NCBI GenBank assembly: GCA_029215795.1
Contig: JARDYH010000004.1
Coordinates: 34,228,001-34,292,000, forward strand
Direction: 5' to 3'
DNA: 64,000 bases
DNA from: Anniella stebbinsi
Taxonomy: Eukaryota; Chordata; Lepidosauria; Squamata; Anniellidae
Shown one piece after another: positions 22,591 to 33,160 of the stretch. The stretch's first letter is position 1. Each line of letters starts with the position of its first letter. A program made the translations under genes and the position numbers. A model generated the notes under the pieces. It was given only the letters and a program-made list of their open reading frames with translations. It was not told where the DNA came from and did not search any database.

Positions 22591-24036
22591 AAACAACTTG
22601 ACTGTTTTTGTCGGTTCCAAGCTGTCTAAATATTGAAAAACATTTTGAGATGATATGAGGAGACGTGGCCAGGGGCCAGCAGTGAATCGGAGCCAAAATT
22701 CTGCCACCTGAGCCACTTGTCTCATTCTGCCTAATGGTAGGCCAGCCCTACGTGATAGGCTGTCCACAGACCATTTTTCACCACCACTACCATGTGACTT
22801 CATGCCCAGAACGTTTAAAACAACGAAGGGAAGAGTGTCTGTTGTGGCAACCACTTTGAATATACTGCATGTGCAAACCAAGTGCTTTAGAATGGCAGCT
22901 GTGGAATTTGCAGCAAATGCGATGCCTGAGAGCTCCAGACTGCTTGCAGGTGGTAATAGACTGTGGTTAAATCAGCCATTTCAGGCCTTATTTGAATCTG
23001 TATGTTCAGGCCTAATCTAGTTTACCTTGGAGACAAGCAGATCGCTACATCAAGGTAATAAGCAAAGACAGGGACATTAGAATTCAGCATGTAGCATGCT
23101 CCACCAATGTGCAGAAGCTGACATTATGTTTACACTAGACCTCATGCAGGGCCCCTCATAAAAAACATGGCAGAAATAAACAAACCTTTGCCCCAGCTGG
23201 CATCTAGGCCCTGCTTTAAGCAGGTGTAATAGCAATGAAATCAGCTGTGCTACATATGTTTGCAGCAGGCCTGAATTTAGCCTCAAATCATTTTTGGCAT
23301 GACATCTGATTCTGCAAAAGGAATTGGGAGGGGGGAATATTTGGCTGTTCTTCGTAATGAGTTTGGCAAACAAGACAGCTGCATGCCACTACTACTGATT
23401 TCATGAGTCACTCCCTGTTTATCACAGAGAGCTTGAAACTGGCTTCATGCCAAAGTCATATATTTTTGTTGTTCTCTTGGCTGCGGAATCTTATGATATA
23501 AATGGAGACGACCTGGCTGTATTAATTAAAGGCTGTTTGCTCTACCAAGGGGAGTCAACTTCCAGAAGAGCCAGAGGGGATGAGACAGTGATGTAAACTT
23601 GCATCTATCTAAAGCCATGTCATTGAGAATCATTTTTGCTTTGATATATCATTAAACCTATCATTGGGTTGTCTCCAACAGTCATTGCACTACCAGAAAC
23701 TAAGTTCCAAACTATACACAAATTATCAAACTAATGTTCTGCTTGTGCAAATTTGTGTGCAGCCACATACAGATCTTAGGTTACAAAGTGGTCTGTTAAT
23801 GCATGTCCAACTGCTTGCACAATGGGCAGAGGCAGGTAAGCTTCGGTAGCTCTGCAACTCCTTCTGCTAATGATACATGGGACTTAAGCCAAAGAAACAC
23901 AGCACATTCTATTAGCAATTGGCTTGGCCTTTTTAATCTGCAATAGGGAAGATGCCTTTCTTTCATGAACCTGTGCTGCAAACACTGGAGGGCAGAATCC
24001 ATGTATGCTTGAAATGAAATTCTTTCCACACCATCA
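22591..24036. other. No gene or repeat family recognised
   Basis: Unique-looking DNA. Open frames up to 116 codons show no domain. Confidence 0.45.
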
Positions 24037-24044
24037 GTTTATAG

Positions 24045-24684
24045 TAGGGATGTGCACAGACCCCCTGATCTGGATCCAGATCTGGATCTGTTTGATCCAG
24101 ATCGGTCCGATCCGGCTCTGTATGATCCAGACCCAATCCACTTCGATCCGGATCTGGGGCCTGATCCGGATCTCCAGGTCGAGATCCGGAGATCCTCCTT
24201 TTCCCCATAGTCCTGCAAGTCTATGGGGAAAAGGACTCACTGCCCTCCCCCCACTCTCCCTGCTTACCTGCTGCCATCCGCTGCCATGCGCTGTACTGAG
24301 AAGCAGGCCTCGTCCTGCTTCTCAGTAGAACGACGTCACGCCGGGTGATGATTCTCAGGCCTGATTCTCAGTACAATGGACGGCAGTGGACGGCAGCAGA
24401 CAGCAGCAGGTAAGCAGGGAGAGTGGGGGGAGGGCAGTGAGTCCAATCGACTCACCACTGGCCTGGTGTCCATGGGTGCCAGCTGTACAGCTGGCACCCA
24501 GAAACCTGGAAGGGCAATGTGCCCCGGATCTCCAGATTGGTCCGGATCAATCCGGACCGATCCAATCCGGATCTGGACTGATCTGGACATCCCCCGATCT
24601 GGTTTGGATCTGGAACCAGGAGGTCAAGATCACCCCGATTCGATCCGAATCCGGGAACCAGATCTAGGTCTGTGCACAACCCTA
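24045..24684. mobile_element. hAT-type palindromic element, family P (short copy)
   Basis: Termini TAGGGATGTGCACAGACC and GGTCTGTGCACAACCCTA are flanked by a perfect 8-bp duplication GTTTATAG (24037-24044 and 24685-24692). Subterminal DNA is dense in GATCCGGATC words on both sides. One palindromic cassette (about 24294-24376) and CAGGTAAG at 24407 are present. At 640 bp it is the shortest complete copy in the window. It lies next to the 3' region of an R4-type LINE. Confidence 0.95.
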
Positions 24685-24699
24685 GTTTATAGTGAAATC

Positions 24700-25912
24700 T
24701 ATGTATATATTATTTCATCTCTTTCTCACTCGTGGTGGTTTTTCTAGACAGACATGATGGGCTTTGCCAAGTCATGCTGTCCCTTACAGACTCAGGAATT
24801 TCTTGACAACTGAGCATGTTTGAAATATGACTGCTTTCTGGATGTTGGTGTGGATGTATTTTGGCAGGCCCAGTTTCTGAAGGTTTTCTGTGTAAATTTT
24901 TGATGTGATGCCAGTGACTGAGGTGACTAACAGAATAATTGTGACCTTTTCCTGTTGCCATATAGTTCTTTGCCTTCTATGGCCAGTGGTGTATATTTGT
25001 CTCTCTTTGTTTCTTCCTTTTCAACAACATTTTTGTCATTTGGTATTGCTATGTCTATGAGGTATGTGTGTTTTTCTTTTTCATCTATGACCATTATGTC
25101 TGGTTGGTTGCAGGGTATTGCCTTGTCGGTATGAATTATTCTGTCCCAGTATATTTTAGATCTGCATTTTCCAAGATTGTTTTGGGTGAGTATGTATAGT
25201 AAGTGTAGATTGTTTGATAAGGTTGAATTTGATAGCCAGTTGTTGGTGAATTATTTTTGCTGCTGTATTGTGTCTGTCTATTTAGTCCATTCCTGCCAGA
25301 ATTTTACATCCTCCTGTTATGTGGTCTATTGTTTCTTGGAACTGATGGCATTTCCTGCATAGGTCTGTTGTTACACTGTTATCTTTTATGATGTATTTTA
25401 GGTAGTTCTTGGTGGCTATAACTTGATCCTGTATAGCTAATAGGAATCCTTCGGTTTCTGGAAATAGCTCGACCTTCCTGAGCCATTCGTACGATTGTTC
25501 TTTGTTTATTTGTGGGTTCTGTATTATGTTGTAGAGCTTCCCATGGAGTGCTTTTTGTGCCCATTTTTCTTTTTTCTCTGCGAGTGTGAGTGGTTGTGTT
25601 TGGTCTTCGTTTTGTAGTGCTAGGTTGAGTGGGGTGTAGTTTTTATCTGCTGTTACTATGGCTTTATGAATGGGGGTGGTTTTAGTTTGAAAGTATTCTC
25701 TAAGTGAGTTTATCTGTTTAGCATGCATTGTGTTAATGCCTATCAGACCTCTTCCTCCTTCTTTCCTGCTGATTGTTGTTCTCTCAATGCATGAGTTGGG
25801 AGGGAGCATGCGGTGTTTTGTGAGTTGAGTGCGATTGAGTCTGTTTAGTTCTTCAAGTTCAGTGTGTGACCAGTGTATGATTCCAAATGAATATGTGAGA
25901 ATGGGTATTGCA

Positions 25913-25915
<3 letters not shown>
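24700..25915 (-). mobile_element. R4-clade LINE, 3' part (ORF C-terminus with restriction-like endonuclease)
   Basis: The minus strand from about 25915 to 24700 encodes the C-terminal part of an R4/Dong-type LINE protein, then the 3' region. It keeps a GGRGLI block, a CRKC...H...C zinc-knuckle-like motif and then, past a stop and frameshifts, the restriction-like endonuclease core: KIYWDRIIHTD, QPDIMVIDEK, YLIDIAIPND. The PD and DIA spacing fits the PD-(D/E)XK nuclease of R4, Dong and Rex6 elements, which cut DNA for target-primed reverse transcription. The reverse transcriptase domain is missing: the element is bounded at 25917 by the L2 copy. It is inactive. Confidence 0.8.
25282..25809 (-). 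pseudogene. R4-type LINE ORF fragment (pre-endonuclease region)
   Basis: A 175-codon open stretch with no functional start; its first Met lies inside the family domain, and the frame continues upstream to about 25915. Key features are RKEGGRGLIGI near residues 16-26, WAQKALHGKLY in the middle and CRKCHQFQETIDHITGGC at the end, the Cys/His knuckle preceding the endonuclease. It stops at 25282, just before the nuclease core, which continues in another frame. The open length suggests moderate age. Confidence 0.8.
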
Positions 25916-25917
<2 letters not shown>

Positions 25918-25946
<29 letters not shown>

Positions 25947-26700
25947 TACATTTATATGCAACCCTATAGCCGAAGCTCTCTGGGCGGTTTACAAAAATTA
26001 AAGACACTGAATATTTAAAAACCAATATACAAAATTTCAAACCATAAAAGTCTGAAAACAAATTACACATCATTTAAACTATCCAGGGGTCAGTTAAAAA
26101 AGCTCAATATATGCTGTTAAATGCCTGGGAGAAAAGAACAGTCTTAACCTGGCACTGAAAAGATAACAGTATTGGTGCCAGGTGAGCCTCATCAGGGAGA
26201 TCGTTCCACAGTTGGGGGGCCTCCTTGTTGCCATCCTCCGAGCTTCCCTCGGAGTAGGCACTTGGAGGAAGACCTTGGAAGTTGATCGTAGTATTTGGGT
26301 AGGTTCATGTTGGAAGAGGCGTTCTGTCTGGTATTGTGGTCCCAAGCCATGTAAGGCTTTATAGCTTAAAACCAGCACCTTGAATCAGGCTCGGAAACAT
26401 ATAGGCAGCCAATGCAAGTGGGCCAGTGACGGTCTTATATGTCTGAACCTTCTGGTTCCTGATATCAATCTGGACACTGCATTTTGCACAAGCTGCAGCT
26501 TCTGAACAGTCTTCAAAGGCAGCCCCACGTACAGCACATTGCAGTAGTCTAACTTGGAGGTTACCAGAGCATAGACAACTGAAGGCAGCTTACCCCTGTC
26601 CAGATAGGGGCATAGCTGGGCCACCAACTGAAGTGACAAAGATGACACTTTTTTGTAGTAGCATTTGTTGTAATGAGTCAAAACCTCTTCCATCCAGGAG
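25918..26700 (-). mobile_element. L2-clade LINE 3' fragment (L2-B copy 1)
   Basis: The 3' end is the (ATT)n tract at 25918-25946, followed by the tail module (tagccgaagctctctgggcgg), a 3' UTR, and the ORF2 C-terminus from about 26094 to 26693. Motifs include VVYALVTSKLDYCNVLYVGLP, QLVQNAVSRLISGTRR and LHWLPICFRA, then after one TGA (CGA-to-TGA type) FKVLVLSYKALHGLGPQY. The reverse transcriptase core is missing. It lies directly against the R4 fragment. Confidence 0.85.
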
Positions 26701-27195
26701 TCATTTCTGTTGTGTCAATATAATTTTTCACAGCATTCAAATCATAAGACTCTGACCCTGAAATAGTGCATTCATTGCTATTAGGTTTGTTTTGTGAATT
26801 GTGACTCTATAGGTGTTGTGTTTCCTTACTGTGAAGTGATTATTGAAGAATGCTACAACATTTCCCCCACCATGTCTGAATTATTTTGTAATTATATTGT
26901 CAACCATATTATTTTTTACAGGGCTGTCAGTCAATTAAAGAAATCTTACAGTGTGCTCCTATATTGTTTATTCAGAAATCCCGCTATGTTCAGTAGGAAA
27001 TATTTCAGGTAAGTGTGCATGGGATTTCTGACTGACTGGGTTCAATTATCCCCCCTCTAGACGGGCCTTTGAGCCTATCTAAAGGTGGTGTGTTGCTGGA
27101 GGCAAGACTGGGCCTGGAGAGTCCATGGGATTTGTTGAATATCAGCCTATCCCCTCCTCTTCCTCCCTGGAACCCCCCCCTTTTAATCTCCATTT
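26701..27195. other. No gene or repeat family recognised
   Basis: Unique-looking AT-rich DNA up to about 27200, where an L2-like fragment begins. Confidence 0.45.
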
Positions 27196-27199
27196 TTAA

Positions 27200-28245
27200 C
27201 CTCTACTTTTATCAGCTCTTATCAGCTTAGGCTGAGGTACCAACTATGCCCTTTTCTGGACAAAGATAGCTTAGCTACAGTTATCCATGCTCTGATAACC
27301 TCTTGTCTGGTTTACAGCAATGCGTTATACATGGGGCTATGTTTGAAAATGGTCTAGAAACTTCAGCCAGTCCAAAGATTGTTAGCAGGGACTGGCCAAC
27401 ATGATCATAGTATACCAGTACTTTCCCAGCTGTATTGCTGCCAATTCCTTTCTGGGCCTGATTAAGGCAATTTCGACACTTGCCTTTTCCCCCCAGGGTT
27501 GTCCCTGGGTGCTCCCTGTGCGCAGGGACTCCCAGAGGCAGTGGGAGACAGGCATCGGTTTTCCCACGAATAAAGAAACCCTAGGAAAACCCGAATCTTC
27601 CAGTGGTCTGGGGACGATCTCAAGGTCCACAGGAGTTGCGGGCGGCCATCCTGGCCTCTTCGTGCTTACTCGTGAGTAGCAGGGGTCTGTAAGAGGGAAG
27701 GAGCCAGGCTGGGGGGAGACTAGGGGCATCAGGGGTTTGGGGAGCGGGGTCAGGGCTTTTTTTTTTTTTTAACTCACTTTTGCATGGGAGCATAAGTGTG
27801 CTCCTGGCTCAATTGATGAAAAAAAATAGTGGGCGCGATGAGCATGATGTCCCCGTTTGCTTCTGGAATGTTGTGCTTCCTGTGTAGAAACTGGGCAATG
27901 ATCCCGGAAGCAAGTGAGCCCGGGATCGCCCCAGCCCCCCCTCCCTCTACAGAAAGGGTCACAAAGTGCTGGTATTAACATTCAAAGCCCTAAATGGCTT
28001 GGGGCCAGGTTATCTAAAGGATCATCTCCTCCCAAATATGCTTTCCTGGACCCTAAGGTAATCTCCAGGGGTCCTTTTCCAGGAGCCCTTACTGTGGAAC
28101 CCCGATTGTGGAATATGCTTCCTAGAGAGGTTTGCCTGGTGCCTATGTTGTGCTCTTTCCAGCACTGGGTTAAGAACTTTGTTTAGTTTCCCAGGTACTT
28201 TTTAGCATTTTAGCATTTCATTTTTTTTTATCTCTGCTCTGTCAG
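27200..28245 (+). pseudogene. L2-like LINE ORF2 C-terminus and 3' region, interrupted by a MITE
   Basis: The plus strand before the insertion carries decayed ALITSCLVYSNALYMG- and KLQPVQRL-type motifs (27270-27400). After it come VLTFKALNGLGPGYL-like and LWNMLPREV-type blocks (27968-28130), then the 3' UTR. The reading joins across a roughly 510-bp insertion at about 27450-27962. Many substitutions are present; no enzyme is encoded. Confidence 0.7.
27450..27962. mobile_element. Non-autonomous element, family G copy 1
   Basis: It is inserted in the L2-like fragment. The left arm contains GTCCCTGGGTGCTCCCTGTG and CGCAGGGACTCCC. The right arm contains aactcacttttgcatgggagc, a cgggatcg patch and ccctccctctacag. 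Similar arms occur at 44021, 55924 and 60165. The exact ends and TSD are not resolved. Confidence 0.6.
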
Positions 28246-28413
28246 GAAAAGAGGCAGGGTCAGGAAAGCTATGTTACAAGGGTCTAGGTCAGGGTAGGCA
28301 AACTAGGCAAATAAAAATACCTGCTATTGCATTTCACATCTCTGCACTGCTGCTAGGTTCTACTCTGGCTGCACTTTTATACTGCAGTGTTAAACAACCA
28401 TGTTTTATATTAT

Positions 28414-28800
28414 ATTCATTAAACAAAAAACCTACGGTTTACAAAAACAATGTTAAGGCTCTACAGATTCCAACCAAGCACCAAAAAGCAGGGAAATTGG
28501 GAGTTAAGGCTCACAAGCCTTAACGCCACATCCTCCCTAAGGAGGCAGAAAGTGCAAGTGAAATTATCATTCTCCCAAAGCAGATAAACCATGAGGACAG
28601 GGTGGAGAATATGATATGCAGGGGTGAATGTGGGGTTGTGGAAAACTGATCACGAACAACTTAGGGCCACCTACTTCTCTTTTTTTGTTTAGAGCAGCCC
28701 TTCCCCAACCTGGTGCCCTCCAAAGGTGTTGGACTACAACTCCCATCATTGCAAGTCAGTATGTCCCATGGTCAGGAATCCTGGGACTTGTCATCTCAAA
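28414..28800. repeat. Left arm of a large, nearly identical inverted repeat
   Basis: This 387-bp arm is the reverse complement of 29917-30303. I found three differences by eye (near 28518, 28759 and 28781), about 99% identity. The outer edge is ATTCATTAAACAAAAAACC and the inner edge is ...GACTTGTCATCTCAAA. The arm contains an actacaactcccatcatt-type repeat piece and a short inner palindrome GTTAAGGCTCACAAGCCTTAAC. There is no coding evidence: a 60-codon open frame (28567-28749) occurs identically in both arms, as expected from the duplication. Confidence 0.95.
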
Positions 28801-29916
28801 AATCTAGATATGCAATTTGATCTGCAGAGGTGACTGGGGGGTTGTGGGAAATGATGATGAACAACTTAGGACCAGCTACTTCTCATTTCTTAGAGCATCT
28901 CCTTATGTTGAGAGTTGTAACCCAACACATCTGACAGGCACCAGGTTGGGGAATGTTGTTCAAGAACAAGGGAAGGCAGAATGTAGATCTCCAGATGTTT
29001 TGGAATTCAACTTCTAAAAGCCCCTATCAGCATGGGCAGTTATCAGGAGTTCATGTCCAAATCATCAGGATAGATCTATTTTCTGCCCACATCTGTACTA
29101 AAGTATGATGTTTTCCAGCATTAAGATATGTGATCAATCAAGGAACTACAAAAGAGATGCATCACTTTAAATAAACTGTCAAAACCAAATGAAACAACAA
29201 TGAATGAATCTTGAATACCTAATCCAGATAGCCCTTCAGACATCAACATTAGTTTTCAACACATGGCATAGGATGTCTGTTTCTTGAATATCAGATAAAG
29301 GATTTCTCTTACTTGTTCAGCAGTGTGAGATCAAAGACAGAGCTACCACCTAATACTTTCATGCATAAGTATTATTTTAAAATTAAGTATGAATTGATTT
29401 TTGTCTTCCCCATAACACATAACATGGGAGTTACAGTGCAACGCATCTGGAGACCACCAGGCTGGAGAAGGTTGACTCCTATACATGTCTTCTCAGAAGC
29501 CAGTGCCACTGAATTCACTAGAGCTTTCTCCCAAGAGGTATAGGATTGCAAACTAATCTCATCTGAAAGGTGTTCAAGACAGCCAAACTAAACCTCTTCT
29601 GCTTCACTGTTGCTTTGATGAGATGATGTATTGTGCAGGGATTGTGGGGAGTGAACAGTATATTTTTTATAAATACATTTAATGAAAAAAAAACATGTAT
29701 TTATAAATACATTTAAAGAAAAAAAAAGGCAGGATATTGACCAAAAGTTGGAAGTGCCTGGCACATGCTCTAGTTCTAGATCTGTAATGAATAGTGCCCC
29801 TTTTGTTATTAAGAGTGCTGCTATATGTGAGATGTGTGTGAGAGAAAAGTATTGGGCAGACCCTGTATTTGGTAAGGGTATGGAACAGCATTCCCCATCC
29901 TGCTGCCCTCCAGGTG
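28801..29916. other. Spacer between the inverted-repeat arms
   Basis: About 1.1 kb. It starts with a diverged partial copy of arm sequence (28817-28905: ggttgtgggaaatgatgatg, aacaacttaggaccagctac). The middle is AT-rich with no protein family. Near 29660-29725 two tttataaatacattta stretches flank poly-A runs. No transposase is visible. Confidence 0.7.
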
Positions 29917-30303
29917 TTTGAGATGACAAGTCCCAGCATTCCTGACCATGGGACATATTGACTTGCAATGATGGGAGTTGTAGTCCAACACCTTTGGAGG
30001 GCACCAGGTTGGGGAAGGGCTGCTCTAAACAAAAAAAGAGAAGTAGGTGGCCCTAAGTTGTTCGTGATCAGTTTTCCACAACCCCACATTCACCCCTGCA
30101 TATCATATTCTCCACCCTGTCCTCATGGTTTATCTGCTTTGGGAGAATGATAATTTCACTTGCACTTTCTGCCTCCTTAGGGAGGATGTGGCGTTAAGGC
30201 TTATGAGCCTTAACTCCCAATTTCCCTGCTTTTTGGTGCTTGGTTGGAATCTGTAGAGCCTTAACATTGTTTTTGTAAACCGTAGGTTTTTTGTTTAATG
30301 AAT
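29917..30303. repeat. Right arm of a large, nearly identical inverted repeat
   Basis: This is the reverse complement of 28414-28800, about 99% identical. The coordinates are mirror-symmetric (position sum 58717) with no indel between the arms. The outer edge is ...GGTTTTTTGTTTAATGAAT. Flanking bases do not show a clear target duplication. Confidence 0.95.
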
Positions 30304-30469
30304 TTCATGGCTTTGTGTAACGGATTACTGGATATTATTCAGTTGACAACCAAGTTGGCATCAGCTGGAATGTTATACCGTCTTGACATCCAATATAAAA
30401 TCAAAGCTAGTGTTATGTGTTGAACTCACTTTTAACATTAATAAATCAACCAAAATGCTTGCATCTCCC

Positions 30470-31166
30470 TCATTTTTAAAGATAAAGCGATGAAACCTGG
30501 CATCATGGTAGCTCTTAAGTAGGGATATAGCTATGCCAAGTATGAAGCAGATCCGTTCATGCCTTGATTTTTAGGATTTTTTTAAAGTTCAAACAGAAAT
30601 CTCTTTGGGGTCCAGGACCTTGAGCAGTACAAGTTTTAAAAATGAAATTAAAGATAAAGAGATGAAACTTGGCACCATGGGAGCTCTGAAGTAGGGATTT
30701 AGCCATGCCAAGTTGGAAGCAGTTCCGTTCATCCCTTGATTTTTAGAAATGTTTAAAACTTCAATTTAATTTTTTAAATTAACTAAAATGCTTACAATTC
30801 CATCATTTTTAAAGATAAAGGGATGAAACTTGACAGCATGGTAGCTCTTAAGTAGGGATTGAGCCATGCCAAGTTGGAAGCAGATCTGTTTATGCCTTGA
30901 GTTTTAGGAATTTTTAAAACTTCAAACCCAATACTCCTCTTTAGGGTCTAGGGCCTTGAGCAGTACATTAAAAAAAAGAAAAAGAAAGTAAAGATGAAGA
31001 GATGAAACTTGGCACCATGGTACCTCTTAAGTAAGGCTTTAGCCATGCCAAGTTGAAAGCAAATTGGTTCATGCCTTGAATTTTAGAAAAAAAATTGAAG
31101 TCAAACTTTTAAAAAATATATCCTAAAAATCAAGGCACGAACCAATCTGCTTCCAACTTGGCATGG
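30470..31166. repeat. Diverged tandem repeat, ~180-bp unit, four units
   Basis: Each unit carries ttaaagataaagNgatgaaacttgg, gcaNcatggtagctcttaagtaggg, agccatgccaagttggaagcag and ttcatgccttgatttttagg. The units begin near 30475, 30650, 30810 and 30990. An inverted piece (aaaatcaaggcacgaacc, 31127 to about 31166) closes the array. The same motif is inside the palindromic element at 53245-53977, so the array probably grew from such an element. Confidence 0.85.
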
Positions 31167-31174
31167 CTCAATTC

Positions 31175-31808
31175 TAGGGTGACCACTAGGTTGTGGCCTA
31201 GTGGCTAAAGTGTTGGACTGGGAGCTGGGAGATTTGGGTTCTACTCCCCACTTAGCCACAAAAACCCATTGTGTGACTTTGGGCCAGTTGCAGACTCTCA
31301 GCCCAACCCATCTCACAGGGTTGCTATTGTGAGGATAAAATGGAGAGGAGGAGGATTATGTATGCCGCCTTGGGTTTCTTGGCGGAAAAAAGGTGGGATA
31401 TAAATGCAATAAAAAACAATAAAAAACTGTCAGGATTTCCCCAGATTTCTCCTGGTTTTTGTTCTATCCTCAGTGTCAGGGGGGATTTTATGCAATAGTC
31501 TATAATGACCTGGAATTACACACTTTCCCTTTTAAGAACACCATTAGCATGGCAGGGCGGAATGACATGCTTTCTGGAGGTATGTCATTCTCTCCCACTG
31601 CTCCAATCAAGGCCTTAAAAGGGAAAAAACGTGTCATTCCCAGGCATTATAGAAAAGGGCCTGATTAGAGCGGTGGAGTGGGGTGAGAATGACATGCTTT
31701 CCCCTCCTCCGCTCCAATTGGGGACTTTAAGGTGGCCCCAGAAAGCCATTTTCCTGCCCCCCCCAACTAGGTGTCCTCTTTTTTGGTTTCCCAAATATGG
31801 TCACCCTA
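31175..31808. mobile_element. hAT-type element with TAGGGTGACCA termini, hosting a SINE
   Basis: It starts TAGGGTGACCA and ends TGGTCACCCTA, flanked by CTCAATTC (31167-31174) and CTCAGTTC (31809-31816), 7 of 8 identical. Almost immediately after the left terminus lies a SINE (31186-31425). The rest has a gaatgacatgctttc module repeated in both orientations. No coding region. Confidence 0.8.
31186..31425 (+). mobile_element. tRNA-derived SINE with MIR-like core
   Basis: Box A-like GTGGCCTAGTGGCTAAAGTG and box B-like GGGTTCTACTCCC are spaced as in tRNA-derived promoters. Then come the core (gtgtgactttgggccagttg, ctcacagggttgctattgtgaggat) and the tail (atgccgccttgggtttcttggcgg, gggatataaatgcaat). 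These are RNA polymerase III type elements moved by a LINE. Related copies are at 43375, 46590 and 63205. Confidence 0.85.
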
Positions 31809-31816
31809 CTCAGTTC

Positions 31817-32540
31817 TTGCACAGGCTGCATATCCATCCCTAGATATTTACTCAAAAGTAAGACCCATTGAATTTCCTTGGTTCTTGAAAAGCAACACAC
31901 TTGCTTTTAGATTTGCCAGTCTCAGCATTCTATGTGTGCTCTGCTCTGTCTGTCCCAATATTTTCCTGCAAGGTCCAGCCAGGGGAAGCCAGTAAATTAA
32001 ACCCAGGGGTGGAGGGTGGGATTCCCTCAGGTTCATCTGACAGCAGGTGCTATAGAACATGGACCTTCCAGGAGTGTTGAGGCTGGATTTCTGGCAGACC
32101 CAGCCAGGCAACTTTATGGCCTGTTAGTCCCTCCATTTGGTAGCCCGCAGAGCACCTGTCTCATAAGGCAAATGGCCACATGAGAACTGTTATTATGGCC
32201 TGCTACTTTGTTTGTCTTTAGTAGTCTGTGGTCCAGATCTCTTCAGAAGGGGGAATAGTGTTTTGTGGTTGGGGTCAGTCTAAATTATCTCCAGGGGTCT
32301 CTTACTCAGTGCCTCTGATAGCAAAGAGATTGAGGATTTTCCCCAACTCTGTTACTCTTGAAGTTACTAGGCCTGTTGAAAATAGATTTTATAACATAAG
32401 CATGAAAACAGTGAATACCCCTTTTAACTTGTTAAACCAATGAAAACATTCCACACAAGAAGTCTTAAGATATGAATGGTTTATAAAGGAAAGTAAATGC
32501 AAAAGAACATCAGATGCAGAAGTGAAATCTGAAACATTAC
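31817..32540. other. No gene or repeat family recognised
   Basis: Unique-looking DNA with no recognisable reading frame. Confidence 0.45.
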
Positions 32541-33160
32541 TACTAGTAGTAGTAGTAGTATCCTGCCTTTTGCCCCATGCTGGGCCTCAGGGCAGCCTTA
32601 CAAAACTAAAACATATATAGCTAAAACCTATAAATAGGAATATACTATATACCATATGAAAAGGAGGACAGGGCTCATGTAACTTTAACAGTTGTAGAGA
32701 AAAGGGGATTTCAGCCAGTGTCATTTGTATGCAATTAGTTCCTGGTGAAATTTCCTCTTCATCACACCAGTTAAAGTTTCAGGGGCCCTGCCTTCTTTTG
32801 TATATGGTCACTCTAGTATAGTGCCTGCAACTTTAACTGTTGTGATGAAGAGGGAATTTCACCAGGGACTAATTGCATACAAATGACACTGGCTGAAATT
32901 CCCTTTTCTCTACAACTGTTAAAGTTACATGTGCCCTGTCCTCCTTTTCATATGGTCAGCCTAAATATACAAAAGTTAAAAATATAATTAAATACTTTTC
33001 AAAATTAAAGCATTTTAAACATTTTAAATACATAACAATTTAAAAGTCAAAGGTATAGACAGAGGTCCAGATTATTTGCCAAAGGCCTGCTGGAACAAAA
33101 AAGGGTTTGTCTGCATCCAAAAACACATCAAGGAAGGAGCCAGTGTAGACTGCAAGGATT
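32541..33160 (-). mobile_element. LINE 3' fragment, interrupted by a MITE
   Basis: A TAG/CTA repeat (32541-32561) borders the tail (atcctgccttttgccccatgc, ctcagggcagccttacaaaa). After the MITE comes AT-rich 3' UTR and a weak coding relic (caaaggcctgctggaacaaa). The orientation is minus, by analogy with the L2 copies. The family is tentative. Confidence 0.5.
32645..32963. mobile_element. Palindromic hAT-type MITE, family D copy 3
   Basis: The ~320-bp palindrome has the same interior as the copies at 9357, 11079 and 52626, but its termini read CATATGAAAAGGAGGACAGG and the inverse. The right end keeps TATGGTCAGCCTA; the left end is mutated. The duplication is unclear (gaatatac / aaatatac). Confidence 0.75.

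Noticed and set aside
24005..24747. Isoleucine/aspartate-rich repeated frames (DPDQ.., IRIR..) as repeat proteins
   Set aside because: They are translations of the GATCCGGATC-rich subterminal region of a family P element.
28567..28749. A 60-codon open frame found identically at 28567-28749 (minus) and 29968-30150 (plus), as a possible duplicated small gene
   Set aside because: Identity follows from the near-identical inverted repeat. The frame crosses a common actacaactccc-type repeat and shows no signal or domain, so it is not evidence of coding.
31186..31425. A tRNA gene
   Set aside because: Box A and B-like motifs are present, but the sequence continues into a SINE core and LINE-type tail and does not fold as a proper tRNA.
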